Source of the DNA: a virus
IMG/VR virus record: IMGVR_UViG_3300043466_001817
Coordinates: 30,096-94,095 of that record
Length of the DNA: 64,000 bases
Strand: one strand, 5' to 3'
Positions 23,072-30,638 of this stretch are shown here, in pieces. Position 1 is the stretch's first letter. Every line of letters begins with the position of its first letter. The notes beneath the pieces are model-generated. The model saw only the letters and a program-made list of their open reading frames with translations. It was not told where the DNA came from and made no database searches. The position numbers and the translations under genes are program-made.

Positions 23072-25174
23072 TTACTTGCAGGGCAAGCTGTAGATGGCTT
23101 CCGTCCCCCGCTTGAGGGGCTGGCCCGCCACGATGTCCACATACCGGGAGAGGAACACGCGGCTACCGCTGCGCTTCGCCATCGTCTTGACGAAGGTGTT
23201 CTTGACCTTCGTGAAGGTTCCGCTGTCCACGATGGCATCCTCGTCCTTGACGATCTTCGGGGTCTTGACGAGGAAGTACGCATCGTACCCGTGGAAGATC
23301 TCGTCGTGGACAACGATGCAGCCGTCCTTGTACGCCTCCTTCGCAGCAGCGAACCGGGGAGAGGCGGCGAGGTTCTGATACGAACCCCTCTCCTTCGCGG
23401 CCACGCAGTACTGGTAGAAGAACGATTCGGTCAGGGCGTTGGGGCCAACCATCATCCCGACGAGGCGGGCGTTGAACTTCTCACGCAGGGAGTGCAGCAT
23501 GATGCCGACGATCTCGTTGCCCAAGCACGAAGTCATCTCGCGGGAAGGCATCCGGGTGATCGTTCCCGTGATGTTGTTCTGCACCGTCAGCACCCCGTCC
23601 TGACCGACGCTGTACATGGAGTAGATATCGTCGCCCTTCGCGCCACGGATGCCGATGCCGTTGGGCGAACCGTCCGTGATGTGCATGAGCGTGGGGATCT
23701 GAATGTTGTTGGCCTTGATCCACTCCGCGACGAACTGGGACGCGATGGCGACGGCCTCCACCGTGGGCGTACCGCCCAACCGGATCGCAGCGGGCCGCTT
23801 GTTCTGAACGATGGACTCGTAGAGGTAGGCCATGACCTTCTCGCGCTTGTCCGCACCGTCCCGCGACGAGGCAATGTTGATGAGGCGGGCCTCGTTGAGC
23901 GTGAGGGTGTTCATCTGCTGTCCGACGATCTTCGGCTCAAACATCCTGCTGAAGTCGCTGTAGTACTTCGTGGGGTTCTTCTTGCGCCACTCATCGAACT
24001 TGCCGCCGTGGAACGCGGCCTGATTCACTTCGGTGTAGCCGAACACCTCAAAGGGGATCTTCGCCTTCTCGCAGAACCAAACCAACTGGCAGACCTGAAG
24101 GAAGCAGTCCGACAGAGAGTGCTGCATCGACCCGCTGAAGTCCATGAGGAACACGATGCCGTGGTTCTTGCCGTCCTGCTTGACGATCTTGGAAAGGAAG
24201 ATATCGTCGTGGGTGCGGTACTGGTGGAGGCGGTCAAGGTTCAACTGGCCCGTCTGCTTGGGCCGCTCCTTGCGGATCGCGTCCGCTGCCTTGCGGCGCT
24301 CAAACTGCATGACGAGCTGCCGAACGAACGAATCGGAGTCCTTGACGAACTGGCGGTAGCCGGTCAGATCGACCTGCGGGTACGAGGTCTGCTTCTCAAA
24401 CTCGTCAAAGATGTAATCCGTGGGGACGATGGCAGCGTTGACATCCTCCAACATGGGGATGACAACCGTGGGCGAGTGAACCTTCGGGCCGGACTTCTTG
24501 CCGTGGCCCGCGATGTCAGTCTCCACGATCCCGTCCTGCATGGCTTCGGTGCCGATCGCGTCGGCCTGACCCTGCTGCTGCTCTGCCTTCTCGCGGGCAG
24601 CCTGCATCTGCGGCGACTGGTAGATGATCTTGGCGAGGGCGATGCACTCCTCGAAAGTCTCGCAACCATCGACCGCATCCACGATGGCCTGCTCGTTCTC
24701 GTCCATCGGAACGGTGACGAAACCGGGAACGCCCCACTTGAAGTGGATGTTCACCTTGTTGACGATGTTCGCGTCGGTCAAGTCCATCTTGGCGATGCCG
24801 AACATATCCAAGTCGTTGATCTCCTTGTAGCCCAAGAAGAAGTCGCGGCGGGTGCCGGGGAACTTGTCCTTCATCTTCTTCTCAATGCGGACATCCTCAA
24901 TGACATTGGCGATGCGCTGAAGCAACTCGATGTTGAACCCCTCCGCTTCGGCCTGATCGAACAGCACCTTCGACTGCTCGTAGGGAGTCCACAGGGCGTG
25001 GCTGATCTCATGGGCGACGAGCATGGTCTGCACCGTTTCGGAAACCTTCCAGACGGGCATGACGAGGTGGCGGTTCTCAACATCGAACGACGCGGTGGCG
25101 GCGTTGGCATCGAAGGAGAACGAAATGTTTTCGGAGGCGAGGGCGCGAGCGAAGATGGAGAGAGAAGTGTTCAT
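23072..25174 (-). CDS. CobT-like VWA-domain protein
   Basis: 700 aa from ATG 25174, six bases after TACAAT. The N-terminal half holds VAHEISHALWTPYEQ (a zinc-peptidase-like HExxH) and IANVIEDVRIEKKM. The C-terminal third is a von Willebrand A domain with an intact MIDAS: DFSGSMQ, TPTVEAV and HITDGSPNG. This is the layout of CobT-type partners of CobS AAA ATPases, known in T4-like marine phages. The pair may remodel a protein or insert a metal; true cobalamin synthesis is unlikely because no other Cob genes are present. Confidence 0.88.
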   Translation of the reverse strand: MNTSLSIFARALASENISFSFDANAATASFDVENRHLVMPVWKVSETVQTMLVAHEISHALWTPYEQSKVLFDQAEAEGFNIELLQRIANVIEDVRIEKKMKDKFPGTRRDFFLGYKEINDLDMFGIAKMDLTDANIVNKVNIHFKWGVPGFVTVPMDENEQAIVDAVDGCETFEECIALAKIIYQSPQMQAAREKAEQQQGQADAIGTEAMQDGIVETDIAGHGKKSGPKVHSPTVVIPMLEDVNAAIVPTDYIFDEFEKQTSYPQVDLTGYRQFVKDSDSFVRQLVMQFERRKAADAIRKERPKQTGQLNLDRLHQYRTHDDIFLSKIVKQDGKNHGIVFLMDFSGSMQHSLSDCFLQVCQLVWFCEKAKIPFEVFGYTEVNQAAFHGGKFDEWRKKNPTKYYSDFSRMFEPKIVGQQMNTLTLNEARLINIASSRDGADKREKVMAYLYESIVQNKRPAAIRLGGTPTVEAVAIASQFVAEWIKANNIQIPTLMHITDGSPNGIGIRGAKGDDIYSMYSVGQDGVLTVQNNITGTITRMPSREMTSCLGNEIVGIMLHSLREKFNARLVGMMVGPNALTESFFYQYCVAAKERGSYQNLAASPRFAAAKEAYKDGCIVVHDEIFHGYDAYFLVKTPKIVKDEDAIVDSGTFTKVKNTFVKTMAKRSGSRVFLSRYVDIVAGQPLKRGTEAIYSLPCK

Positions 25175-25180
25175 GCGCTC

Positions 25181-25208
25181 ATTGTAGCAGGTCTGTAGGT
25201 GAATGCAA
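25181..25208 (-). promoter_or_regulatory. Early promoter, leaderless
   Basis: TTGCAT - 16 bp - TACAAT, then 6 bp to ATG 25174. Confidence 0.8.
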
Positions 25209-25270
25209 CTACTAGGATCGGAAAATGGCAATTCTTTTTTGCGTCCGATAAGGGACCGGCCCCGTCCAGG

Positions 25271-25339
25271 CTACTATCAGGCCGTCAAGCAAATAACACA
25301 AAATTCTCAAAGATTCCTCAGAGGAATCTTTGATAGTAG
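25271..25339 (-). repeat. CTACTATCA hairpin element, copy 2
   Basis: Same layout as copy 1, with inner arms AAGATTCC/GGAATCTT. Downstream of the gene at 25400. Confidence 0.85.
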
Positions 25340-25350
25340 CCCCTGCCTGG

Positions 25351-25384
25351 AAGATCCCCTGCCCCTTTCGGAGCAGGGGATCTT
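25351..25384 (-). terminator. Terminator-like hairpin
   Basis: AAGATCCCCTGC/GCAGGGGATCTT, a 12-bp stem 16 bp after the stop at 25400. No clear T-tract follows. Confidence 0.55.
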
Positions 25385-25399
25385 GTCCTCTGAACAGCA

Positions 25400-25621
25400 T
25401 CAGACCGTGGCCGGTGCGATCAGGGAGGTCAGGTCGTAGACCCCCTTGCTGACCGCGCTCTTGTGATCCTTCAGCACCCAAGTGGGGATGCCCTTCATGT
25501 TGATCGCCTGGGCGACGGCCAGCAGGTCGGCCTTGCTGAAGCTGTCGGTGGGGCGGTTGTGAACCTCCGCGTAGTGCTTGGCGGCGGCGACGAAACGGTT
25601 GCGCTTATTGAGGTACGGCAT
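25400..25621 (-). CDS. Small hypothetical in AAA operon
   Basis: 73 aa. Basic N-terminus (MPYLNKRNRFVAAAKHYAEVHNR) and a short LLAVAQAINMKGIPTWVLKD segment with a winged-helix feel. AAGGAG precedes the ATG and it follows the ATPase gene by 18 bp, so it is part of the same operon. Confidence 0.75.
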   Translation of the reverse strand: MPYLNKRNRFVAAAKHYAEVHNRPTDSFSKADLLAVAQAINMKGIPTWVLKDHKSAVSKGVYDLTSLIAPATV

Positions 25622-25639
25622 TGTCAGAATCTCCTTGTG

Positions 25640-26902
25640 TTAGGCGTTGAGAGCGTAGGAAGTGTCAGTCGGGGCAGCGACAGGCTGCGCCTTCTTGTCC
25701 GCACCCTCCGGCATCGGCAGGATGGTGGGGTCGATCTTGGTGTAGAGGTCGAAGAAAGCCTTCTGCGTGGCGGGGTCGAACCGCGTCAGCGTCAACTTGA
25801 TCGCCTTCTCCTTGTCCGCGAAGATGGCGAACGCCTTGCAGACCTCCTCCAAGCGGCGGGTCGTGATGATGTCATCCAAGCCGCCCTCCTTGAAGCCCAA
25901 GCGGATCGTTTCCGCCCACTTGGTGAGGTACTGGGCGAACTCCTTGTCCTCGCGCCCGTAAGCCTTCATCTTGCGGATGATGATGCGGGCCTCCACGGTG
26001 CGATCCGCGTAGTCCTGCTCAAACCAGTACGAGAAGCGGTCGAGGAAAGCCTCGTTCATCACTCGCGTCCCGACGAAGCGGTCGGACTCGCCCTTGCCCT
26101 TCGTGTTGGCGGTGGCGACGGCGTTGAAGCCGACAGACGGGCGGACATACTGCCCGATCTTCTTGAGGTAGATGCCCTTGCCCTCAAGGACGGGCTGGAG
26201 GCACATCATCCGCTCCGAACCCAAGTCGATCTCGTCCAACAGCAGGATGGCACCCTTCTGCATGGCCTGAACGACGGGGCCGTAGACGAACTTGGTTTCG
26301 CCGTTGACGAGGCGGAAGCCGCCCAACAGATCGTCCTCGTCGGTTTCGGAGGTGATGTTGACGCGGACGCACTCGCGGGCGTTGGCCGCGCAGATCTGCT
26401 CAATCATCGTGGTCTTGCCGTTGCCCGACAGACCCGTGATGTAGATGGGCGCGAACTGCTTGGAGGCGAGGATGGTGGCGATGGTGTCGTAGTGGCCCCA
26501 CGGAACGAAGGTGTCGTTCTTGGAGGGAACGAGCGAGACATCGGACATGGGGAGGACGAGGTTGAAGTTGTTGGTGTTGCTGTTCATGGGCGTAATCTTA
26601 TCACAAGTTTCGGTCGGAGTCAAGTCCACGGAAGGAAGATTCTCAACAATCTTTTGGGGAAATTCGAGGTTCAGGCGGGCACCGGCCACTTCGACTTCGG
26701 GGATGCTGTACAGGCCGCGACCCAGGCGACGAGCCTGATCAGTCACGAGCCAAGCGGGCAGGCACGAGTACGAGACCCGGTGCGTCTGCTTGCAGAGGTT
26801 GAGTGCGGTCAGGCACTCGTCACGGGTGAAAGAGGTGCGAAGCCCGAACGACAGGGCGAGGGATTCGAGGAAGTGCTGCTTACGAAGATCGATGCTGTTC
26901 AT
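25640..26902 (-). CDS. CobS/MoxR-type AAA ATPase with N-terminal extension
   Basis: 420 aa from ATG 26902, six bases after TACAAT. Residues 1-105 are an extension with helix-turn-helix character (TRDECLTALNLCKQTHRVSYSCLPAWLV). The AAA core follows: Walker A GLSGNGKTT, Walker B ILLLDEIDLG, sensor AVATANTKGKG and arginine finger region RVMNEAFLDRFSYWF. In-frame at ATG 26587 (MNSNTNNFNLVLP) there is a second promoter, so a shorter 315-aa form is likely made. Likely partner of the CobT-like protein next door. Confidence 0.88.
   Translation of the reverse strand: MNSIDLRKQHFLESLALSFGLRTSFTRDECLTALNLCKQTHRVSYSCLPAWLVTDQARRLGRGLYSIPEVEVAGARLNLEFPQKIVENLPSVDLTPTETCDKITPMNSNTNNFNLVLPMSDVSLVPSKNDTFVPWGHYDTIATILASKQFAPIYITGLSGNGKTTMIEQICAANARECVRVNITSETDEDDLLGGFRLVNGETKFVYGPVVQAMQKGAILLLDEIDLGSERMMCLQPVLEGKGIYLKKIGQYVRPSVGFNAVATANTKGKGESDRFVGTRVMNEAFLDRFSYWFEQDYADRTVEARIIIRKMKAYGREDKEFAQYLTKWAETIRLGFKEGGLDDIITTRRLEEVCKAFAIFADKEKAIKLTLTRFDPATQKAFFDLYTKIDPTILPMPEGADKKAQPVAAPTDTSYALNA
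26595..26623 (-). promoter_or_regulatory. Internal early promoter inside AAA gene
   Basis: TTGACT - 17 bp - TAAGAT, then 7 bp to in-frame ATG 26587, the usual start position for the AAA core. Confidence 0.7.
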
Positions 26903-26908
26903 GAGAAC

Positions 26909-26936
26909 ATTGTAATCTATGAGGCGAAGATTGCAA
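26909..26936 (-). promoter_or_regulatory. Early promoter, leaderless
   Basis: TTGCAA - 16 bp - TACAAT, then 6 bp to ATG 26902. Confidence 0.75.
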
Positions 26937-27015
26937 GACCAATCTTCCATTATTCTCAAGATTGTCTCCAGGTCCGATAACCGGCCCCAGAGTCTGGTGC
27001 TGTCCGTTCTGTCCA

Positions 27016-27083
27016 CTACTATCAGGGAAATAATATAATATCTCGGAAAAAATCAAAGACCGCCTGGCGGTCTTTGATAGTAG
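27016..27083 (-). repeat. CTACTATCA hairpin element, copy 3
   Basis: Inner arms AAGACCGCC/GGCGGTCTT. Lies between the terminator of the 27159 gene and the promoter of the AAA gene. Confidence 0.85.
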
Positions 27084-27086
27084 TGG

Positions 27087-27119
27087 CAAATAAAAACCCC
27101 CAGCCTAGCAACTGGGGGT
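27087..27119 (-). terminator. Rho-independent terminator
   Basis: ACCCCCAG/CTGGGGGT hairpin followed by TTTTATTTG on the minus strand. Confidence 0.85.
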
Positions 27120-27158
27120 CGGAGGAACATCCTCCTTGAAGAAAGAAACGAACCTGAA

Positions 27159-27503
27159 TCAGCCCTTCAGGTACTCCGAAGCCGGGCCACTCTTGCAGCA
27201 GCCGGTACCATCGTTGTAGTAGGACTTCTTGCAGTCCTTGTTCTCGTTGTGGCACTTCTCCCACAGAACATCAACCTCGCGGTGCAGTTGCTCACGGGAG
27301 CCTTCCATCTCGCGCTTGAGTTCCGCAATCTTCTCGTTGCAGGAACGACCGCAGGCAAGCACCTCGTCAATTACATACCGCTCGCTGGCCTCCGTGTAGG
27401 TACGGATGCTGCGAATCTTGTTGTCGATGTAGTTCTTGACGATCAGGCCGCAAGCAAGCACACCGAAGGCGACGGCAAAGATCAAAGCGTAGTTCTCGTT
27501 CAT
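27159..27503 (-). CDS. Membrane-anchored Cys-rich protein
   Basis: 114 aa. N-terminal transmembrane helix (YALIFAVAFGVLACGLIV), then a charged coiled-coil region and a Cys-rich end (CHNENKDCKKSYYNDGTGCCK). Probably anchored in the inner membrane. AAGGAG 6 bp before the ATG, with a 24-nt leader. Confidence 0.7.
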   Translation of the reverse strand: MNENYALIFAVAFGVLACGLIVKNYIDNKIRSIRTYTEASERYVIDEVLACGRSCNEKIAELKREMEGSREQLHREVDVLWEKCHNENKDCKKSYYNDGTGCCKSGPASEYLKG

Positions 27504-27527
27504 CTGAATCTCCTTGTTGTTGGTGGT

Positions 27528-27555
27528 ATTATACCACCTGGTTGTGGGTTGTCAA
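27528..27555 (-). promoter_or_regulatory. Early promoter
   Basis: TTGACA - 16 bp - TATAAT. Unlike most, it gives a 24-nt leader with AAGGAG. Confidence 0.85.
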
Positions 27556-27562
27556 GTCTGAA

Positions 27563-27646
27563 TAGGACGGGTGAGATTCGAACTCACGGTGCATAAAGCG
27601 GGCAATTATAAGTCGCCTGCTGCTCTCCATCGCAGCACGCCGTCCT
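27563..27646 (-). tRNA. tRNA with UAU anticodon and long variable region
   Basis: 84 nt. Acceptor AGGACGG/CCGTCCT, D-arm GCTG/CAGC, anticodon stem GGCGA/TTGCC with loop CTTATAA (anticodon UAU, Ile AUA codon), a 13-nt variable region, T-arm GTGAGTTCGAATCTCAC, discriminator A. A long variable region is normal for Leu, Ser and Tyr tRNAs, not Ile, so the amino acid is uncertain. Confidence 0.75.
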
Positions 27647-27757
27647 GTGTGAAGCCTTTTTACGGATGCTCCTTTGTCCGTGCATTCGCAGAATGCCTCT
27701 GTGCGGTTTTATGACTACCGCCAAAACTTATAATATAATCTGCATTGTGTTTCTCAA
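27647..27757 (-). ncRNA. Structured tRNA leader (candidate)
   Basis: Transcript region between an early promoter and the UAU tRNA. Three hairpins: GCGGT/ACCGC, GCATTC/GAATGC and ACGGA/TCCGT. No gene longer than a 9-codon frame. Similar in style to the hairpin-rich leader of tRNA-Tyr. Confidence 0.35.
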
Positions 27758-27763
27758 TAGTGC

Positions 27764-27791
27764 ATTGTAGCACCTCTTTGTTCTGTGTCAA
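27764..27791 (-). promoter_or_regulatory. Early promoter for UAU tRNA unit
   Basis: TTGACA - 16 bp - TACAAT. Six bp downstream is a TTG opening a 9-codon frame. Confidence 0.75.
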
Positions 27792-27793
27792 GG

Positions 27794-27867
27794 CGTTTCC
27801 GGGGGGACTCGAACCCTCAACCTGCCGCTTAGAAGGCGGCTGCTCTATCCGGTTGAGCTACGGAAAC
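27794..27867 (-). tRNA. tRNA-Arg(UCU)
   Basis: 74 nt. Acceptor GTTTCCG/CGGAAAC, anticodon loop CTTCTAA in a GCCGC/GCGGC stem, T-arm GAGGGTTCGAGTCCCCC, discriminator G. No CCA encoded. Confidence 0.92.
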
Positions 27868-27960
27868 ATTCGGAAGGAGTACTCTACGGTCTAGGGAATC
27901 CCATTTTCCGACTTTTCGTCCTTCCTTATTGGATGAACTTGAAGAAGTCCATCTCGTTAG
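27868..27960 (-). other. Spacer between tRNA-Leu and tRNA-Arg
   Basis: 93 nt with only an 8-codon frame (ATG GAC TTC TTC...). No other feature seen. Confidence 0.3.
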
Positions 27961-28045
27961 TGGGATTGGTGGGACTTGAACCCACAAGACTTTTGAGGTC
28001 GGCAGATTTTGAGTCTGCTGCGTATGCCGATTCCGCCACAATCCC
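27961..28045 (-). tRNA. tRNA-Leu(CAA)
   Basis: 85 nt class II tRNA. Acceptor GGGATTG/CAATCCC, anticodon loop CTCAAAA in a GCAGA/TCTGC stem, long variable arm, T-arm GTGGGTTCAAGTCCCAC, discriminator A. Confidence 0.93.
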
Positions 28046-28054
28046 GATGCGCCC

Positions 28055-28083
28055 ATTATATCACACTATGGGCGGGTTGTCAA
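28055..28083 (-). promoter_or_regulatory. Promoter for tRNA-Leu
   Basis: TTGACA - 17 bp - TATAAT, about 9 bp before the tRNA 5' end. Confidence 0.85.
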
Positions 28084-28336
28084 CCCTATCTTCTAGGGAG
28101 AATTTTTCTTCAATTTCCTCGAAGAATTCCGAATTGGCTCGGACCACCTGCTCATGGAGCCGGTCAACGTTGAGGCATTGGGCTGCGTTGTCCACCTCAT
28201 CGAAGTACTGATTGATCAGTTCCTTCGGCGGGTTGCCGTTGCCATGGAGAATGTGTTCCATGATGCGGTCTGCGACAATGACCACGCGGTCATAAGCCTG
28301 GAGCGAGCTGATGTAGTGCTGTTCTGAAATCTTCAT
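28061..28336 (-). CDS. Small helical protein
   Basis: 91 aa from ATG 28336 with AGGAGG 6 bp upstream; 14 nt after tRNA-Lys, so co-transcribed with it. All-helical prediction (YISSLQAYDRVVIVADRIMEHIL). Its 3' end overlaps the -35 region of the tRNA-Leu promoter. Confidence 0.75.
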   Translation of the reverse strand: MKISEQHYISSLQAYDRVVIVADRIMEHILHGNGNPPKELINQYFDEVDNAAQCLNVDRLHEQVVRANSEFFEEIEEKFSLEDRVDNPPIV

Positions 28337-28350
28337 AGTGTCCTCCTGAA

Positions 28351-28423
28351 TGCCTCCGGTGGGGTTCGAACCCACGACCAATAGATTAAAAGTCTACTGC
28401 GCTACCAACTGCGCTACAGAGGC
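28351..28423 (-). tRNA. tRNA-Lys(UUU)
   Basis: 73 nt. Acceptor GCCTCTG/CGGAGGC, anticodon loop CTTTTAA in a GTAGA/TCTAT stem, T-arm GTGGGTTCGAACCCCAC, discriminator A. Confidence 0.92.
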
Positions 28424-28432
28424 GAGATGCCC

Positions 28433-28461
28433 ATTATATCCGATGGGCGCGGTGAAGTCAA
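28433..28461 (-). promoter_or_regulatory. Promoter for tRNA-Lys
   Basis: TTGACT - 17 bp - TATAAT, just upstream of the tRNA. Confidence 0.85.
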
Positions 28462-28462
28462 G

Positions 28463-28858
28463 TCAGTCCTTGTCGTTGTTTCCCAGTTCCTCTTCGATGT
28501 CGTTGATGTACTCCCGCCGGTCGTGGGGGAAGTGCTTGCGCTCCAACTCGCCCGCGAACTCGTCGTAGGTCATGGACATCATGTCGCCCAAGAGCATCAT
28601 GAACGCCGCGTCACCTGCCGTGACATCCTTCGGACGCTCGTTGCGCTCCTTCGCATCCGCGAGTTCCTGGGTCGCGTAGGCCATCGCAGCGGAGGCGACG
28701 AGGCGGAGCTTCTGATCCTTGAAGAAGGTCGGGTTCCGCATCACCAGTTCCACGAGGCTGTAGATCACCTCGTGGATGCTGGGCTTGAACTGCTCCATCA
28801 TGGGGTGCGGCTCGTTGTTGTCGAAGAAGTTGCTGAAGTTGTTCGTCGGGTCAGGCAT
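28463..28858 (-). CDS. Hypothetical early protein
   Basis: 131 aa. Asn/Asp/Phe-rich start, helical body and acidic end (YINDIEEELGNNDKD). Overlaps the upstream gene by 8 bp. High GC like the rest of the block. Not recognised. Confidence 0.75.
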   Translation of the reverse strand: MPDPTNNFSNFFDNNEPHPMMEQFKPSIHEVIYSLVELVMRNPTFFKDQKLRLVASAAMAYATQELADAKERNERPKDVTAGDAAFMMLLGDMMSMTYDEFAGELERKHFPHDRREYINDIEEELGNNDKD

Positions 28859-29081
28859 TGTTGGCTTCCTTGATCTGTGCGTGAAGGTTGAGGATGAACT
28901 CGTACTCGTCGTCGGTGGTCATGTCGGGGTCGGCCATCTTGGTCAGCATCACATACGCTGACCCCATTCGCATCACCTTCTCCGGGTCGGTGTCCCAGTC
29001 CGGGTTAGCGAAGATGAAGTCGGAGATGCTGTTCAGCAGGTCGCTGACATTGCAGGTGGTGGGCTTCTTGGGCTTGTTCAT
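28851..29081 (-). CDS. Small early protein
   Basis: 76 aa (MNKPKKPTTCNVSDLLNSISDF...), helical, with an acidic middle. Leaderless promoter. First gene of a two-gene unit with 28463. Confidence 0.75.
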   Translation of the reverse strand: MNKPKKPTTCNVSDLLNSISDFIFANPDWDTDPEKVMRMGSAYVMLTKMADPDMTTDDEYEFILNLHAQIKEANNA

Positions 29082-29087
29082 GGTGGT

Positions 29088-29116
29088 ATTGTACCGAAGT
29101 CAGAGGGGGCTGTCAA
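29088..29116 (-). promoter_or_regulatory. Early promoter, leaderless
   Basis: TTGACA - 17 bp - TACAAT, then 6 bp to ATG 29081. Confidence 0.8.
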
Positions 29117-29429
29117 GCAGGGAATAGTCGATATTCGAAACAGAAACCTCGAGGCCCCAATGCTCCAAAGTTTTCTTCATATCGTCCACGAAAGTCAACT
29201 GGAGCATCGGGTCGCAGTCGAAGTTGAGACAGGCGGTGATCATGCAGAACTCGTTCGCAATGTCGAACTGGAAGGTGGGGTTCTGTCCACGGGTCACGGC
29301 GTACCTATCGTCCGCAAAGTTCCATGCATGAAGGTAAGCGTTCGACATCTCCTTGAGGCGCATGGTAGCCCAAGACCGGCTCCGTGCCGTCTTGTGCATA
29401 ACGACGGTGATGTTGCTGTAGAGTGCCAT
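29100..29429 (-). CDS. Hypothetical early protein
   Basis: 109 aa alpha/beta protein, starting at TGATG overlap with the upstream gene. Its last codons overlap the next promoter. Not recognised. Confidence 0.75.
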   Translation of the reverse strand: MALYSNITVVMHKTARSRSWATMRLKEMSNAYLHAWNFADDRYAVTRGQNPTFQFDIANEFCMITACLNFDCDPMLQLTFVDDMKKTLEHWGLEVSVSNIDYSLLDSPL

Positions 29430-29666
29430 CAGTCGAAGTCCTCGTCATCCACGAAGTCAGATGCGTCGAAGTCGCTCATCTCCGGGATGTCATCGTCGTG
29501 TTCGGTGTAGTCATCGTCCGCGTCGTAGAGGCCGATCATGCGGCGAGCCTCCGCTTCGCTGTAGCCTTCGGCCATCAACTCTTCGATGGCCTCCTCGTCG
29601 GTCATCTCCTCAATGGCGTGGTCGTACTGATCGTCGGTGTTGTCGAAGTCGTTGTCAATGTCCATG
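29429..29666 (-). CDS. Highly acidic small protein
   Basis: 78 aa from ATG 29666. About 40 percent Asp/Glu, with a UBA-like helical patch (EEAIEELMAEGYSEAEARRMIGL). Such charge is typical of DNA-mimic or anti-restriction proteins, but nothing more specific supports that here. Leaderless promoter. Confidence 0.75.
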
Positions 29667-29672
29667 CGCGCA

Positions 29673-29700
29673 GTATAGCCTATACCGGCGGGGATGCAAG
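29673..29700 (-). promoter_or_regulatory. Early promoter, leaderless
   Basis: TTGCAT - 16 bp - TATACT, then 6 bp to ATG 29666. Confidence 0.8.
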
Positions 29701-29759
29701 CGGTAGCATCCAAGAAAACGAAATATATTTTGCGTCCCATAACGTCCAGGTGGTCCGGG

Positions 29760-29822
29760 CTACTATCAGGCGGCGGCCGGTCCTATAAGAAATCAAAAAT
29801 GCCTGGGCATTTTTGATAGTAG
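29760..29822 (-). repeat. CTACTATCA hairpin element, copy 4
   Basis: Inner arms AAAAATGCC/GGCATTTTT; a T-run follows the hairpin on the minus strand. Confidence 0.85.
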
Positions 29823-29823
29823 T

Positions 29824-29857
29824 CAAATAAAATGCCCCACCTTGAAGAAGGTGGGGC
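29824..29857 (-). terminator. Rho-independent terminator
   Basis: GCCCCACCTT/AAGGTGGGGC hairpin followed by ATTTTATTTG on the minus strand, immediately before element copy 4. Confidence 0.85.
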
Positions 29858-29963
29858 GTGGGAGCTACCGTCCAAACTCCCGCGTTTCTCCGCACAGCGC
29901 TGTACGGATCTTTTTTATGCCGCTTGTGGCCACACAGGGCATCCGGTTTTGATGGTTTGGGCG

Positions 29964-30197
29964 TTAGTCCTTGAACTCGCATCCCGTCACGACATAGCGA
30001 AGTCCGCCAAGCGTGAAGGTCAGGGTGAACGCGCAGAAGTACATCACGCCAGCGCAGAAGAGTCCGACTGCGTTGAGCAGCCACGAAATGTCGTTGGGGG
30101 CGAGGAATGCGTAGGTAAAGATCATCGGGAGGAACCACGCCGCAATCAGGACGAGGGCACCGATGAAACGGTCGATGTAGGAGGTGGTGAGGTTCAT
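29964..30197 (-). CDS. Small membrane protein, two helices
   Basis: 77 aa with two transmembrane segments (FIGALVLIAAWFLPMIFTYAFL and WLLNAVGLFCAGVMYFCAFTLTF). Leaderless promoter. An early inner-membrane protein of unknown role. Confidence 0.75.
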   Translation of the reverse strand: MNLTTSYIDRFIGALVLIAAWFLPMIFTYAFLAPNDISWLLNAVGLFCAGVMYFCAFTLTFTLGGLRYVVTGCEFKD

Positions 30198-30203
30198 GGG
30201 AGT

Positions 30204-30232
30204 ATTGTACCTGGGTTGCAGGCGAATGTCAA
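30204..30232 (-). promoter_or_regulatory. Early promoter, leaderless
   Basis: TTGACA - 17 bp - TACAAT, then 6 bp to ATG 30197. Confidence 0.85.
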
Positions 30233-30528
30233 GCCCAGTTCAGCATCTTCTCCGTCTTGGGCGAGAATCCCATGATCCCGGTGATCTTGTCCTCACCGAT
30301 CAGGATCCAGTCCTTCTTGGTGATGTCGAAGGCGCAGATGTAGCCTTCGGTGGTGTGACGGAGGCCCTTCGGCAGATTGCCGCCGAGGTGACGGATGAAG
30401 GTCGCGTCCGTAGTGACCTCACGGGCAGCGGGAGTGCCGTCCTTCTTCGTGAAAGTGACCATCACGGTGTCGTTGTTGGAGAGCGAAACGCGGAGGACGG
30501 TAGCGAGAGGCAGGTCGGTGGTGTTCAT
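30229..30528 (-). CDS. Hypothetical early protein
   Basis: 99 aa, beta-rich, Thr-rich N-terminal half (TVLRVSLSNNDTVMVTFTKKDG). Leaderless promoter. Its stop overlaps the -35 box of the next unit. Not recognised. Confidence 0.75.
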   Translation of the reverse strand: MNTTDLPLATVLRVSLSNNDTVMVTFTKKDGTPAAREVTTDATFIRHLGGNLPKGLRHTTEGYICAFDITKKDWILIGEDKITGIMGFSPKTEKMLNWA

Positions 30529-30534
30529 GTGAGT

Positions 30535-30562
30535 ATTGTAGCCGGTTGGGGGTGAAAGTCAA
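30535..30562 (-). promoter_or_regulatory. Early promoter, leaderless
   Basis: TTGACT - 16 bp - TACAAT, then 6 bp to ATG 30528. Confidence 0.85.
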
Positions 30563-30638
30563 GAGGGAAAGAAAGATTTTTTGGTGGTTTCGGGAGGGGG
30601 CGGTAACTCAACCCCCTCCCATCATGCACCACCATGAT

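Noticed and set aside
22955-25198. 747-codon plus-strand open frame antisense to the CobT-like gene
   Set aside because: It is GC-rich antisense; the minus frame has a MIDAS and HExxH and a matched promoter, the plus frame is Arg/Leu/Val-rich with no motif or start signal.
23072-26902. Cobalamin biosynthesis
   Set aside because: CobS/CobT-like names only; no other pathway gene and the phage homologues are not shown to chelate cobalt.
25463-26980. 505-codon plus-strand frame antisense to the AAA ATPase
   Set aside because: Same reason; the AAA motifs, promoter and operon are on the minus strand.
27885-27945. 8- and 9-codon frames in tRNA leaders
   Set aside because: Too short to support as genes without expression data.
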